26,337 nt of DNA, taken from NCBI GenBank assembly GCA_023429365.1, contig JAEYVW010000162.1:1-26337 (forward strand), in the 5' to 3' direction. The notes beneath the pieces were generated by a model. It saw only the letters and a list, made by a program, of their open reading frames with translations. It was not told the DNA's origin and did no database searches. This DNA comes from Bacteroidota bacterium (GTDB lineage: Bacteria > Bacteroidota > Bacteroidia > Chitinophagales > Chitinophagaceae). Below are positions 1-7,290 of the stretch, one piece after another (the first letter of the stretch is position 1; each line of letters begins with the position of its first letter). The translations under genes were made by a program, and so were the position numbers.

Positions 1-296
1 GCTGCCTGCTTTTGTTTTTTTCGTTTTATTTGGTTGACGATGGAGTCAAATGCATCGTCGAATGATTCTTCAAATGATTTACTGGTTGATTTCACAAAAA
101 ATTCGTGCCGTGGTACATGGATCCTGATCTCAGCGATCTTGTCTTTAATGTTGTGAACTACATTGTCGAGCTTCAGAAACACACTTACTTTTATGATACG
201 GTCATGAAAAGTGTTTAGCTTTTCAAGTTTCCGGTTGATATACGCTACCAGCCTGGAATCCGCATCAAACCGAACAGTTTGAATGTTTACATTCAT
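1..296 (-). CDS. raiA: Ribosome hibernation factor, RaiA/HPF family (3' end cut by window start)
   Basis: I translated this from the minus strand, starting at the ATG at 296-294. It opens MNVNIQTVRFDADSRL and continues to a lysine-rich end (IKRKKQKQA) at the window edge. About 98 codons are visible, so little is missing if this is a short-form HPF of about 100 residues. Family members bind the decoding region of the 30S subunit and inactivate or dimerise ribosomes in stationary phase. The beta-alpha-beta pattern, the 'YINRKLEKLNTFHDRI' helix and the 'EIRIHVPRHEFFVKSTSKSFEESFDDAFDSI' segments (shown here in parts of the family pattern only) are typical. It lies downstream of rpsU and xerC on the same strand. 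From memory, tRNA genes and tuf often follow in Bacteroidota, but they lie outside this window. No SD is seen before the start. Confidence 0.88.
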   Translation of the reverse strand, partial: MNVNIQTVRFDADSRLVAYINRKLEKLNTFHDRIIKVSVFLKLDNVVHNIKDKIAEIRIHVPRHEFFVKSTSKSFEESFDDAFDSIVNQIKRKKQKQA

Positions 297-386
297 AGTC
301 GTCACATTTTTAACGGTGAAATAATAAATAAAGAGCTAAAGAAGAGTAGAATTATTACAATAGGATGGAGTTGATTGGTACTGCGT

Positions 387-417
387 TGAAGTTACATCAA
401 AAAGCAGGAAAATCAAA
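387..417 (-). promoter_or_regulatory. Possible promoter for raiA/hpf
   Basis: Read on the minus strand, TTTG (417-414) is followed by 19 nt and then TAACTTCA (394-387). The Bacteroidota consensus is TTTG-N19-TAnnTTTG, so the -7 element has two mismatches. It would leave a leader of about 85 nt before raiA. It suggests raiA can be transcribed apart from rpsU and xerC. Confidence 0.3.
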
Positions 418-493
418 CATTTCTCGCTATTAATTTTATTGTAAAAAGCCCCTGAATTATTATTCTCTTCTCCCCTATTGTCACCAATAACAA

Positions 494-1396
494 TTATGAC
501 TTTGGATGAGCTTTTTTATGCACATCTTTCAACTTCTCTATGGTGTTGTGTGTATAGACCTGCGTGGCAGCAAGGCTGGCGTGACCCAGTAACTCTTTTA
601 CCGCGTTGAGATCTGCCCCGTTATTCATCAGGTGCGTGGCGAAAGTATGCCGCAGAACGTGCGGACTTTTTTTATTTAAAGTACTGGCGCGACCGAGGTA
701 GTCATTGACCAGCAGCCAGGCGTATTTGGGATACAGTTTTTTTCCTTTTTCTGTCACTAATAAGCAGTCATCTGCATTTTCAAAGGTCTTTTTCTTCAAT
801 CGCCGGTATTCATTTATATCATCAAATAGTTCCCTACTCACCGGGATGATCCTCTCCTTATTGCCTTTACCCAAAACACGCAATTGGAGCCTTGACTGAT
901 CCAGTTGCTTCTCTTTGAGGTTGATCAACTCGCTTAGGCGCACACCAGTGGCGTAAAAAATCGAGATCAGCATACGTGCATTCAGGGATTTCCAGTCCTC
1001 GGTGGAAGTATCCAGGGTTTTGAGCAACTGTTGGGTATCCTGCTCCTTTACAAAAACCGGCAAACGCCTGCTGACCTTTGCCGTAACCAGGCTAGCGGTG
1101 GGAACAGTATCAATATTTCCCCGTTTTAGGTGGTATTTGAAAAAAGACCGGAGCGTCGAAATCTTCCGATTGATTGATCGGGAGGCCAGTTTCTCTTCTT
1201 TCAGCCCCGCCAGCCAGCTCCGGATCAGGGTATGGCTGATTTCCCCGATGGATGGAGCGTCAAAACTTTGCTCCATATAGGTAAAAAAGGAGCTGATATC
1301 ATTGTCATAAGATATGATCGTGTGCTCCGAATACCGCTTTTCAAATTTGAGGTAGTCGAGAAATTCACGGATCCTATCTGCATAATTTTCTGCCAT
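494..1396 (-). CDS. xerC: Tyrosine recombinase, XerC/XerD type
   Basis: This 300-residue protein has the length and layout of Xer recombinases: an N-terminal SAM-like core-binding domain (about residues 5-95) and a C-terminal catalytic domain (about 110-295). The catalytic set is complete: R153 (ATGVRLSEL), K177 (GKGNKERIIPV), H246-x-x-R249 (SPHVLRHTFATHL), H272 (LLGHASL) and nucleophile Y281 (TQVYTH). Xer proteins resolve chromosome dimers at dif. No phage or integron genes surround it, so a housekeeping role is more likely than an integrase. XerC and XerD cannot be told apart reliably by eye; the symbol is the conventional one. It lies 89 bp downstream of rpsU, with hairpins between them. 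Confidence 0.88.
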   Translation of the reverse strand: MAENYADRIREFLDYLKFEKRYSEHTIISYDNDISSFFTYMEQSFDAPSIGEISHTLIRSWLAGLKEEKLASRSINRKISTLRSFFKYHLKRGNIDTVPTASLVTAKVSRRLPVFVKEQDTQQLLKTLDTSTEDWKSLNARMLISIFYATGVRLSELINLKEKQLDQSRLQLRVLGKGNKERIIPVSRELFDDINEYRRLKKKTFENADDCLLVTEKGKKLYPKYAWLLVNDYLGRASTLNKKSPHVLRHTFATHLMNNGADLNAVKELLGHASLAATQVYTHNTIEKLKDVHKKAHPKS

Positions 1397-1433
1397 ACGG
1401 GTGATAAGAACTACAAGCTACACAAAAAAATAG

Positions 1434-1444
1434 CCACCCCGTGG
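1434..1444 (-). terminator. Weak hairpin before xerC
   Basis: On the minus strand CCAC-GGG-GTGG is followed by CTATTTTTTT. The stem is only 4 bp, but the T-run is good. It lies between rpsU and xerC and could end part of the rpsU transcript. The short stem keeps confidence low. Confidence 0.25.
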
Positions 1445-1470
1445 TCCGGGACAGCTAATTATATTGCATT

Positions 1471-1493
1471 AAAAATAACGGTGAGTTATTTTT
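1471..1493 (-). terminator. AT-rich hairpin overlapping the rpsU stop codon
   Basis: A perfect 9-bp inverted repeat, AAAAATAAC and GTTATTTTT, has a 5-nt loop. The rpsU stop TAA (1488-1486) lies inside it. On the minus strand the second arm ends in five T residues, as in an intrinsic terminator or attenuator between rpsU and xerC. The stem is AT-rich, so it may be leaky. Confidence 0.45.
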
Positions 1494-1683
1494 CTATTTT
1501 CCCACTAACAATATTCTGACGATAGATCGCTTTCAGCACCTCACCACGACGCTTTACAGACGGTTTGGTAAAGCTTTGAAGCTCACGCAATTTCAACAAG
1601 GTTTTCGATTTCTCGAACTTCTTTTTGTACTTTTTAAGTGCCTTGTCAATGTTTTCGCAGTCCTTTGAATCAATGATTAACAT
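1486..1683 (-). CDS. rpsU: Small ribosomal subunit protein bS21
   Basis: This is a 65-residue basic protein, the usual size for bS21, with the typical 'LKKYKKKFEKSKTLLKLRE' helix and a 'KPSVKRRGEVLKAIYRQ' C-terminal part. It belongs to the small ribosomal subunit near the mRNA exit site. In Flavobacterium johnsoniae, bS21 helps hide the anti-Shine-Dalgarno end of 16S rRNA, and from memory Tyr54 is a contact residue; residue 54 here is also Tyr (KAIY). Unlike the other genes of the window it has a strong SD (see the leader entry). It is first in a minus-strand set with xerC and raiA, and diverges from ribE. Confidence 0.95.
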   Translation of the reverse strand: MLIIDSKDCENIDKALKKYKKKFEKSKTLLKLRELQSFTKPSVKRRGEVLKAIYRQNIVSGKIEK

Positions 1684-1690
1684 AATGTGT

Positions 1691-1705
1691 ATACCTCCCT
1701 GGTAT
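1691..1705 (-). promoter_or_regulatory. Strong Shine-Dalgarno of rpsU inside a small hairpin
   Basis: On the minus strand the leader reads ATACC-AGGGA-GGTAT: a 5-bp stem with a 5-nt loop. The SD AGGGAGGT (1700-1693), with core GGAGG at 1698-1694, spans the loop and the 3' arm, 10 nt before the ATG. Other starts in the window lack such a motif. The position suggests control of rpsU translation by SD access. Confidence 0.7.
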
Positions 1706-1719
1706 GTTTTTTAGGACGG

Positions 1720-1727
1720 CAAAGATA
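1720..1727 (-). promoter_or_regulatory. -7 element of the rpsU promoter
   Basis: On the minus strand TATCTTTG matches TAnnTTTG exactly. No clean TTTG is found 19-20 nt upstream (TTTC is close). The start of transcription would be near 1713, giving a leader of roughly 30 nt that includes the SD hairpin. Confidence 0.55.
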
Positions 1728-1823
1728 AGGAATATTATCAAATATTAGAAATGTAACCCGGTCCACAGTTATTTTTATATAAACTAAATCCTCAACTCAT
1801 TCGCATCGCAAGTTGTTTATTTC

Positions 1824-1853
1824 TTGTTGTTTATATCCTGAAGCTTAGTTTTG
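1824..1853 (+). promoter_or_regulatory. Promoter of ribE, almost touching the start codon
   Basis: TTG at 1824-1826, a 19-nt spacer, then TAGTTTTG at 1846-1853, an exact TAnnTTTG. The ATG of ribE begins at 1858, four bases later, so the predicted transcript would start at or very near the ATG. Confidence 0.6.
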
Positions 1854-1857
1854 CAGG

Positions 1858-2451
1858 ATGTTTACCGGGATCATAGAATCGATGGGAACGGTCACCGACG
1901 TTCAGATAAAGGGGGCAAACCGAACTTTTTGGGTGGAATCTCCCCTGTCGGCAGAATTGAAGGTGGACCAGAGCATCAGCCATAGTGGGGTTTGCCTTAC
2001 GGTGGAAGAGGTTTCCGGCACCAGGCACCGGGTAACGGCCATCGGTGAAACGCTTTCCAAAACAAATCTTGGTTCATGGGCCCCCGGCACTAAGGTAAAC
2101 CTGGAACGCTGTCTGCGGCTGAATGACCGCCTCGATGGTCATTTTGTCCAGGGCCATGTGGATGGTACCGGTACATGCATTGCAAAGGTCGAAAAAGACG
2201 GAAGCTTTGAATATGAAATTGAATTTCCCCAGGACTTCGCAGCACTTGTCATTGAAAAAGGATCGGTTTGCCTTGAGGGAGTAAGTCTAACTGCATTTCA
2301 TATTACCGACAACAGTCTTACTGTGGCGATCATACCTTATACATACCAGCATACTAATTTCCAGTATATCAAAACAGGCGATGTGTTGAACATCGAGTTT
2401 GACGTGTTGGGAAAGTATATCCAGAGAAGTTTATATTTGGGAAAGCAATAA
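1858..2451 (+). CDS. ribE: Riboflavin synthase, alpha subunit
   Basis: The enzyme converts two 6,7-dimethyl-8-ribityllumazine molecules into riboflavin and the pyrimidinedione precursor, the last step of riboflavin synthesis, in the cytosol. The 197 residues fit the family. The N-terminus MFTGIIESMG is diagnostic and fixes the start. Two lumazine-binding repeats are visible: about 1-97 (SGVCLTVEEV, GETLSKTNLG) and 98-190 (HFVQGHVDGTG, VCLEGVSLT, IPYTYQHTNF). No other rib gene and no FMN riboswitch are nearby. It is the first gene of a plus-strand run; the next gene starts 22 nt after its stop and is unrelated in function. Confidence 0.96.
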   Translation: MFTGIIESMGTVTDVQIKGANRTFWVESPLSAELKVDQSISHSGVCLTVEEVSGTRHRVTAIGETLSKTNLGSWAPGTKVNLERCLRLNDRLDGHFVQGHVDGTGTCIAKVEKDGSFEYEIEFPQDFAALVIEKGSVCLEGVSLTAFHITDNSLTVAIIPYTYQHTNFQYIKTGDVLNIEFDVLGKYIQRSLYLGKQ

Positions 2452-2473
2452 CTAATCCATTTTATTCTCCTTC

Positions 2474-3562
2474 ATGACAACTGCTGCGCCAAAAAGCGTA
2501 TACTATCCTGCATTAGATGGCATCAGGGGCCTTGCGATATTGCTGGTGGTTCTATTCCACAATTTCGGGTTCATGAGTTATTTCTCATTCGGTTGGCTGG
2601 GAGTGGATTTGTTTTTTGTTCTTTCAGGGTTTCTTATCACCGATATTTTAATGAGAAGCCTGGGCCAGGAAAACTTTCTGCGCAATTTTTATATGCGCCG
2701 GGTGCTTCGGATATTTCCATTGTATTACCTAAGCCTGGTGATCTTCCTGGTTATTCTGCCTGCTTTCAAATCTTTCCCCGTTAACCTCGATTACTATGTC
2801 GATAATCAATGGTGGTTTTGGACCTATCTTCAAAACTGGTTGTTTATTCTAAAAAAGACTTCATCAACTGATATATTACATCATCTCTGGTCGCTTGCCG
2901 TGGAGGAACAGTTCTACCTGGTTTGGCCGCTCATTATCCTGATTGTGAGAAAACCCCGGCTATTGCTGCTTTTCATGGTCGTGGTACTGCTGTCATTTAT
3001 ATTGATACGTTACATCATATGGGAGAAACAAATTGAGAATTTGGCGTATTTCAACTTATATACTTTTTCCAGGATCGACGGGATCGCGATTGGCAGCATG
3101 ACAGCACTCGTACACCGGATTGACCAGAATTTTTTGAAAAAAAATTCAACGATAGTTGTCCTGCTACTTGCAGCCGCCAATTTTATATTTTATTTCTTTA
3201 ACAGCCGCAACAATTTTGGCTTCCCCTACCTGGCCATTGTTGGCTATACCACATTTGCGCTGATGTTCGCCATCCTGATCTATGAAGCTGTTACCCGGGA
3301 GTCAAAGTTGATCAATCTGTTATTCGACAACAGACTATTGCGCTTTTTCGGAAAGATCTCCTATGGTTTTTATGTTTTTCACTGGCCCGTTTTTATCCTG
3401 ATGAACCCGGTTGTATTGAAATGGCTAAAATCAAATATGATTCCCTATCCCGACCTGATCAGTGCGCTGCTTTGTTCGCTGGCGGGACTCTTGATAAGTT
3501 TGCTTAGCTTCCGGTATTTCGAAAGTTGGTTTTTAAAAAAGAAACATTTATTTCAACACTAA
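2474..3562 (+). CDS. Acyltransferase family 3 (OafA/YrhL-like) membrane protein
   Basis: This 362-residue integral membrane protein has roughly ten hydrophobic segments. Family marks are YPALDGIRGLA with a histidine in the first membrane helix (H29, LFHN), the RRxLRIFPLYY motif after helix 2, and HHLWSLAVEEQFYLVWP before the middle helices. Members move acetyl or other acyl groups onto sugars of lipopolysaccharide, capsule or other exported glycans. The substrate cannot be read from sequence. No C-terminal SGNH domain is present. It stands before a methyltransferase, a GT2 and a YfhO protein with 25-nt or smaller gaps, so it probably decorates the glycan made by that set. Confidence 0.9.
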   Translation: MTTAAPKSVYYPALDGIRGLAILLVVLFHNFGFMSYFSFGWLGVDLFFVLSGFLITDILMRSLGQENFLRNFYMRRVLRIFPLYYLSLVIFLVILPAFKSFPVNLDYYVDNQWWFWTYLQNWLFILKKTSSTDILHHLWSLAVEEQFYLVWPLIILIVRKPRLLLLFMVVVLLSFILIRYIIWEKQIENLAYFNLYTFSRIDGIAIGSMTALVHRIDQNFLKKNSTIVVLLLAAANFIFYFFNSRNNFGFPYLAIVGYTTFALMFAILIYEAVTRESKLINLLFDNRLLRFFGKISYGFYVFHWPVFILMNPVVLKWLKSNMIPYPDLISALLCSLAGLLISLLSFRYFESWFLKKKHLFQH

Positions 3563-3587
3563 GACTAGTTTTCAAATCCCGGATGAT

Positions 3588-4361
3588 ATGGACCTTTCAG
3601 AATTAAAGAGACAACGCAGTAGCGACCTCCAACGACATCCCTGGGAAATCGTAAGGGCAGGGATCATCAATTTTCTTTTGAAAAAATATAATTCAGCACC
3701 AGGAAATATAGCCGACGTTGGTAGTGGTGACACCTACGTACTTCAACATTTGAATTTGCGCGGGATTGAAAAACGTTTCGCCGTAGATACCGGATACGAT
3801 GATGAGATCGTGTCACAATTGAAAACTAACAACACCGGAAAAGAAATCCGTTTCCTTCGATCAAAAGAGGATCTGGAAAATTCCCGAACACCCATCAATC
3901 TATTCCTCTTTCTTGACGTGCTTGAACATTGCGAAGATGACAAAGCGGTTTTGTCTTCCTATGTGCGTACTTCAGCTGCAGATGATCGGGCAGCTTTTTT
4001 AATCACTGTTCCGGCTTACCAGGGTTTGTGGTCTACCCATGATCAATTGCTGGGGCATTACAGGCGTTATACAAGGAGGCAGCTGGAAAAACTTTGTAAG
4101 GAGGAAAAATTAAAAGTGATCCGATCAGGTTATTTCTTCTTTACGTTGTTGCCCGCAAGATGGATGCAACGAATGCTGGAGCGATCTGGTTTGCGTAAGC
4201 CTGATAGATCAATCGACAACTGGAACGGTTCAACGGTAGTTTCCAAACTTATTTTAGCTATTTTGTGGCTGGATTTCTATATAGGGTATGGCCTGTCAAA
4301 AGCAGGTATCATACTGCCCGGTTTATCCTGTTACTGTATATGTCAAAAGTCGCTGTCGTAA
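3588..4361 (+). CDS. Class I SAM-dependent methyltransferase
   Basis: This 257-residue protein has a SAM-binding motif I, IADVGSGDTYVLQHL (about 41-55), and a later acidic motif, FLFLDVLEHCEDD, as in the Methyltransf_11/23 groups. 'HDQLLGHYRRYTRRQLEKL' is common in methyltransferases found in glycan clusters. The C-terminal part is hydrophobic (KLILAILWLDFYIGYGLSKAG) and may contact the membrane. Its last 22 nt overlap the start of the GT2 gene, a sign of co-translation. The substrate is unknown; a sugar or a polyprenyl-linked intermediate would fit the context. Confidence 0.85.
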   Translation: MDLSELKRQRSSDLQRHPWEIVRAGIINFLLKKYNSAPGNIADVGSGDTYVLQHLNLRGIEKRFAVDTGYDDEIVSQLKTNNTGKEIRFLRSKEDLENSRTPINLFLFLDVLEHCEDDKAVLSSYVRTSAADDRAAFLITVPAYQGLWSTHDQLLGHYRRYTRRQLEKLCKEEKLKVIRSGYFFFTLLPARWMQRMLERSGLRKPDRSIDNWNGSTVVSKLILAILWLDFYIGYGLSKAGIILPGLSCYCICQKSLS

Positions 4362-5065
4362 TACCCTGTTATAATGAAGCGTTGCGTCTGCAAACTGAGG
4401 AGTTTATTCACTTTTCGAAAAGGCAGCCGAACACGATATTTTATTTTGTCGATGATGGCAGTACTGACAAAACCCTTCAAAAACTGGAGGCACTTCAAAA
4501 AGACATTCCTGACAGTGTCAGAATTTTGTCGATGCAAACTAATAAAGGAAAAGCTGAAGCCGTACGCCGGGGTATAATTGACGCAGCCGGGACAAATGAA
4601 TTTTCACATATTGGCTACCTCGATGCCGATCTGTCAACCAGCATCAGTGAATGGAACCGGCTTTGTCAAATAGCCGTTGACAACAGTTATGATTATATAA
4701 TTGGATCTAGAATCAAATTACTCAACGCTGTCATTAAAAGATCAGCATTTCGACATATCGTCGGTCGTTTTTTAGCCACAGTGATCGATTCCCGTTACAG
4801 TTTCGGCATCTATGATACGCAATGCGGGGCTAAATGCTTCACGACAGAACTGGCCCGGCTTGTTTCGGAAGAACCATTCCGGACACGTTGGTTTTTTGAT
4901 GTTGAAATATTACTACGTATGCGCAGCCGGCAGCCTGCTGCCCTGGGAGCTGAAATTCCTTTAAAGGCCTGGCATGATCCGGGCCATTCACATATCGGCA
5001 TTAGAAATACGGCAGGAGTATTAAAAGATCTGTTTTCACTGTTTAGGCATTATCCTGTGAAGTAG
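4340..5065 (+). CDS. Family 2 glycosyltransferase, dolichyl-phosphate-glucose-synthase-like
   Basis: I chose the ATG at 4340 because MSKVAVVIPCYNEALRL is the normal GT2 beginning. An upstream in-frame ATG at 4265 adds 25 unlike residues deep inside the methyltransferase gene. The 241-residue protein has the nucleotide-binding DDGSTD (38-43), NKGKAEAVRRG (68-78) and the metal-binding DADLST (95-100), followed by YDTQCGAKCF. This pattern resembles enzymes that load glucose or a related sugar onto dolichyl or undecaprenyl phosphate. It has no clear membrane helix. Two bases separate it from the YfhO gene, which suggests it supplies that protein's lipid-linked donor. Confidence 0.88.
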   Translation: MSKVAVVIPCYNEALRLQTEEFIHFSKRQPNTIFYFVDDGSTDKTLQKLEALQKDIPDSVRILSMQTNKGKAEAVRRGIIDAAGTNEFSHIGYLDADLSTSISEWNRLCQIAVDNSYDYIIGSRIKLLNAVIKRSAFRHIVGRFLATVIDSRYSFGIYDTQCGAKCFTTELARLVSEEPFRTRWFFDVEILLRMRSRQPAALGAEIPLKAWHDPGHSHIGIRNTAGVLKDLFSLFRHYPVK

Positions 5066-5067
5066 TA

Positions 5068-7290
5068 ATGGTAATATCAAATCAAAATATATCAAAAGAT
5101 GGTTACAGGCCGACCTTATTCTACCTGGCAATCCTGCTGATATTACTTGTGATGGCTTACTGGCCCATCAGTTTTCACGTTTTTAGCCTGAAGAATGACG
5201 CGCTCAATTATTTTTTGCCGGTTCGTCGGCTCGTGAGTGAATCTTATACCAATAACATCCTGCCCATGTGGACGCCCTATCTCAACATGGGCTATCCTCT
5301 GCATGGCGATATGCAATCGGGTGTATGGAATCCCATCGTACAGTTTTTTTCCCTGTTCGGCACTTATTCGCTTTACACGTTGATGCTGGAAACCCTGCTC
5401 TATATTTTCCTGGGAGGTGTGGGCATGTTTTTCCTGCTAAAACATTTTGGGATCCATCCCCTGGCCAATATGCTTGGGGCAACTGCATATATGTTGTGCG
5501 GGTTCAACAGTGATTCCTGCCAGTTCCTGAACTGGATTGCAGGCACATCATTCCTGCCATTTGTATTTCTTTTCTATTATCGCTGCCTGAAGGAGTCATC
5601 CCTTGTTCAGGGAGTATATGCAGGCACGGCGCTATTTTTTCTTTTTGCCTGCGCCTACCCTGCCGACTTCATCATCACCGGCTACCTGCTGACGGCCATG
5701 CTGGTAGTTCACATAGTTCGTTTGTGGCGCAAGAAAGAAAAAATATTCAGCGCACGCTTTATTTGGTCACACATGGGGCTTCTACTGACTTTCCTGGTAT
5801 TGTCGGCACCGGCCATACTCTCCTATATGCAAAGCCTGCCTTTGCAGGAAAGAGGCAGTGGCGCCAGTTTTGATGATGTCATGAGCAACCCGCTTCACCC
5901 TGCTCTGCTAAGTTCCTTTACTACTCCCCTCGGCATCTGGAAAATGCCAGGGGTAGCTATTACCGATCCACTGGTAAGAAATTCTTATATGGGATTGGGG
6001 GGATTTATTTTATTGTTGACCGCTTTGTTATCCAGTTCAACTCACCCCCTGTTACGTTTCAGTAAATGGGCCCTGCTGGCTTTCCTGCTTTTTAGTATAG
6101 GCGAATTTGGAGGCTTACGCATCTTATCTTATTACATTCTGCCGCTCATGGATACTTTCCGTCATCCTGCCAATGCAAGAATGTTCACGATTTTTTTCGC
6201 CTGTATCCTGGCTGCATTTTGTTTGGTTGCGGTGATAAAAAATGAAATTTCAGTAATTAAACTTCGTCGTGCATGGTGGGTGACCATCGGAATACTTTTA
6301 CTTATACTAATACTTTCGTTTTTCACACCGGCAGGTATATTTTCAAAAGATTCATTTGACTTAATATCAGGACCAGCAGATGGAAAAACATGGGGTGAAT
6401 CTCTAAAATCCAGGCTGGCCGCGATCAGTTATGCCGATATAGTGCTGGTAAACACAATCATTCAATTAGCCTTCCTTTTCCTGTTTTACCACTACCTGGT
6501 TAAAAAGCCCAATTACCGGCGATTTGCATTAATCGCTATTCTTAATTCGGTTTTATTCGCCATGCTCTTTCAGCCTTTTACCGTGGTGAAAAAAGCAAGA
6601 GCTTCTGAAATACAGGGATTGATCAACGAAGTGGCGGTTGAAGGATATCCTTTACCCGCGTTGGATATTTCACTTAGCGAAATGAGCCGCGACAATGAGA
6701 AGTATATGCTCGAAATCGGCTGTCTTAGCATGTACAATAAAAAACCTGGTCGTTCGGAATACCGGATCACACCCAGTAACCTGCTTCGCCAGAATCAGTT
6801 CTGGTTCGATACGACCTTCCGCCAGGCCATTTTGAGGTATCCCCTCATGTATAGGGCTGATTTCATTGCAGGCCTTGATAAAAAAGACCAGGCACTTAGA
6901 GACACTATGGGGAAATGGGCTGTTACCGGATCAGCAACAGGCATCACTGACCAAACCGGTCAAAGGCCTTATCAAATTCAAATGAGAAGTTTCAAACCAA
7001 ATCATTTCGAGGGAACCATACACAGCGAAGAGGATGGATTTTTTGTGCTCTTACAAAATTATTACCCGCGGTGGCAATTAACCGTCGATGGGAAAGACAC
7101 ACCTATCGAAGTGGTCAATACAAGCTTTATGGGTTTTCGTATTCCGAAGGGCGATCACCATTTTGCACTTCATTACCAATCTGGTGACCTGAAGGTTGCT
7201 TTTATAATTAGCTTGCTGGGTTTGGCCGGTATACTGATTTTGTCAGTATACCGGGCGCGTCGTCATCGCATCAAATACATTTTACCATAA
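5068..7290 (+). CDS. YfhO-family multi-spanning membrane protein, probable GT-C glycosyltransferase
   Basis: This 740-residue protein has about 12 or more hydrophobic segments, a long loop near residues 440-460, and a soluble C-terminal part (about 510-710) before a last helix (VAFIISLLGLAGILILSVY). The early 'NDALNYFLPVRRLV' region with an acidic residue after helix 1, and 'LPMWTPYLNMGYPLHGDMQSGVWNP', are typical of YfhO proteins. So is the late 'YYPRWQLTVDGKDTPIEVVN' segment. In Firmicutes YfhO transfers sugar from undecaprenyl phosphate to teichoic acid; this organism has none, so the acceptor here must differ. The 3' end overlaps the end of the sortase gene on the other strand by 28 bp. 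Confidence 0.85.
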   Translation: MVISNQNISKDGYRPTLFYLAILLILLVMAYWPISFHVFSLKNDALNYFLPVRRLVSESYTNNILPMWTPYLNMGYPLHGDMQSGVWNPIVQFFSLFGTYSLYTLMLETLLYIFLGGVGMFFLLKHFGIHPLANMLGATAYMLCGFNSDSCQFLNWIAGTSFLPFVFLFYYRCLKESSLVQGVYAGTALFFLFACAYPADFIITGYLLTAMLVVHIVRLWRKKEKIFSARFIWSHMGLLLTFLVLSAPAILSYMQSLPLQERGSGASFDDVMSNPLHPALLSSFTTPLGIWKMPGVAITDPLVRNSYMGLGGFILLLTALLSSSTHPLLRFSKWALLAFLLFSIGEFGGLRILSYYILPLMDTFRHPANARMFTIFFACILAAFCLVAVIKNEISVIKLRRAWWVTIGILLLILILSFFTPAGIFSKDSFDLISGPADGKTWGESLKSRLAAISYADIVLVNTIIQLAFLFLFYHYLVKKPNYRRFALIAILNSVLFAMLFQPFTVVKKARASEIQGLINEVAVEGYPLPALDISLSEMSRDNEKYMLEIGCLSMYNKKPGRSEYRITPSNLLRQNQFWFDTTFRQAILRYPLMYRADFIAGLDKKDQALRDTMGKWAVTGSATGITDQTGQRPYQIQMRSFKPNHFEGTIHSEEDGFFVLLQNYYPRWQLTVDGKDTPIEVVNTSFMGFRIPKGDHHFALHYQSGDLKVAFIISLLGLAGILILSVYRARRHRIKYILP

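Noticed and set aside
494..1396. Xer-type recombinase as a mobile-element integrase
   Set aside because: No excisionase, att-like repeats, phage or cargo genes are near; the context is housekeeping.
4265..4339. Longer start for the GT2
   Set aside because: The 25 extra residues have no GT2 likeness and lie inside the methyltransferase gene; MSKVAVVIPCYNE is the normal start.
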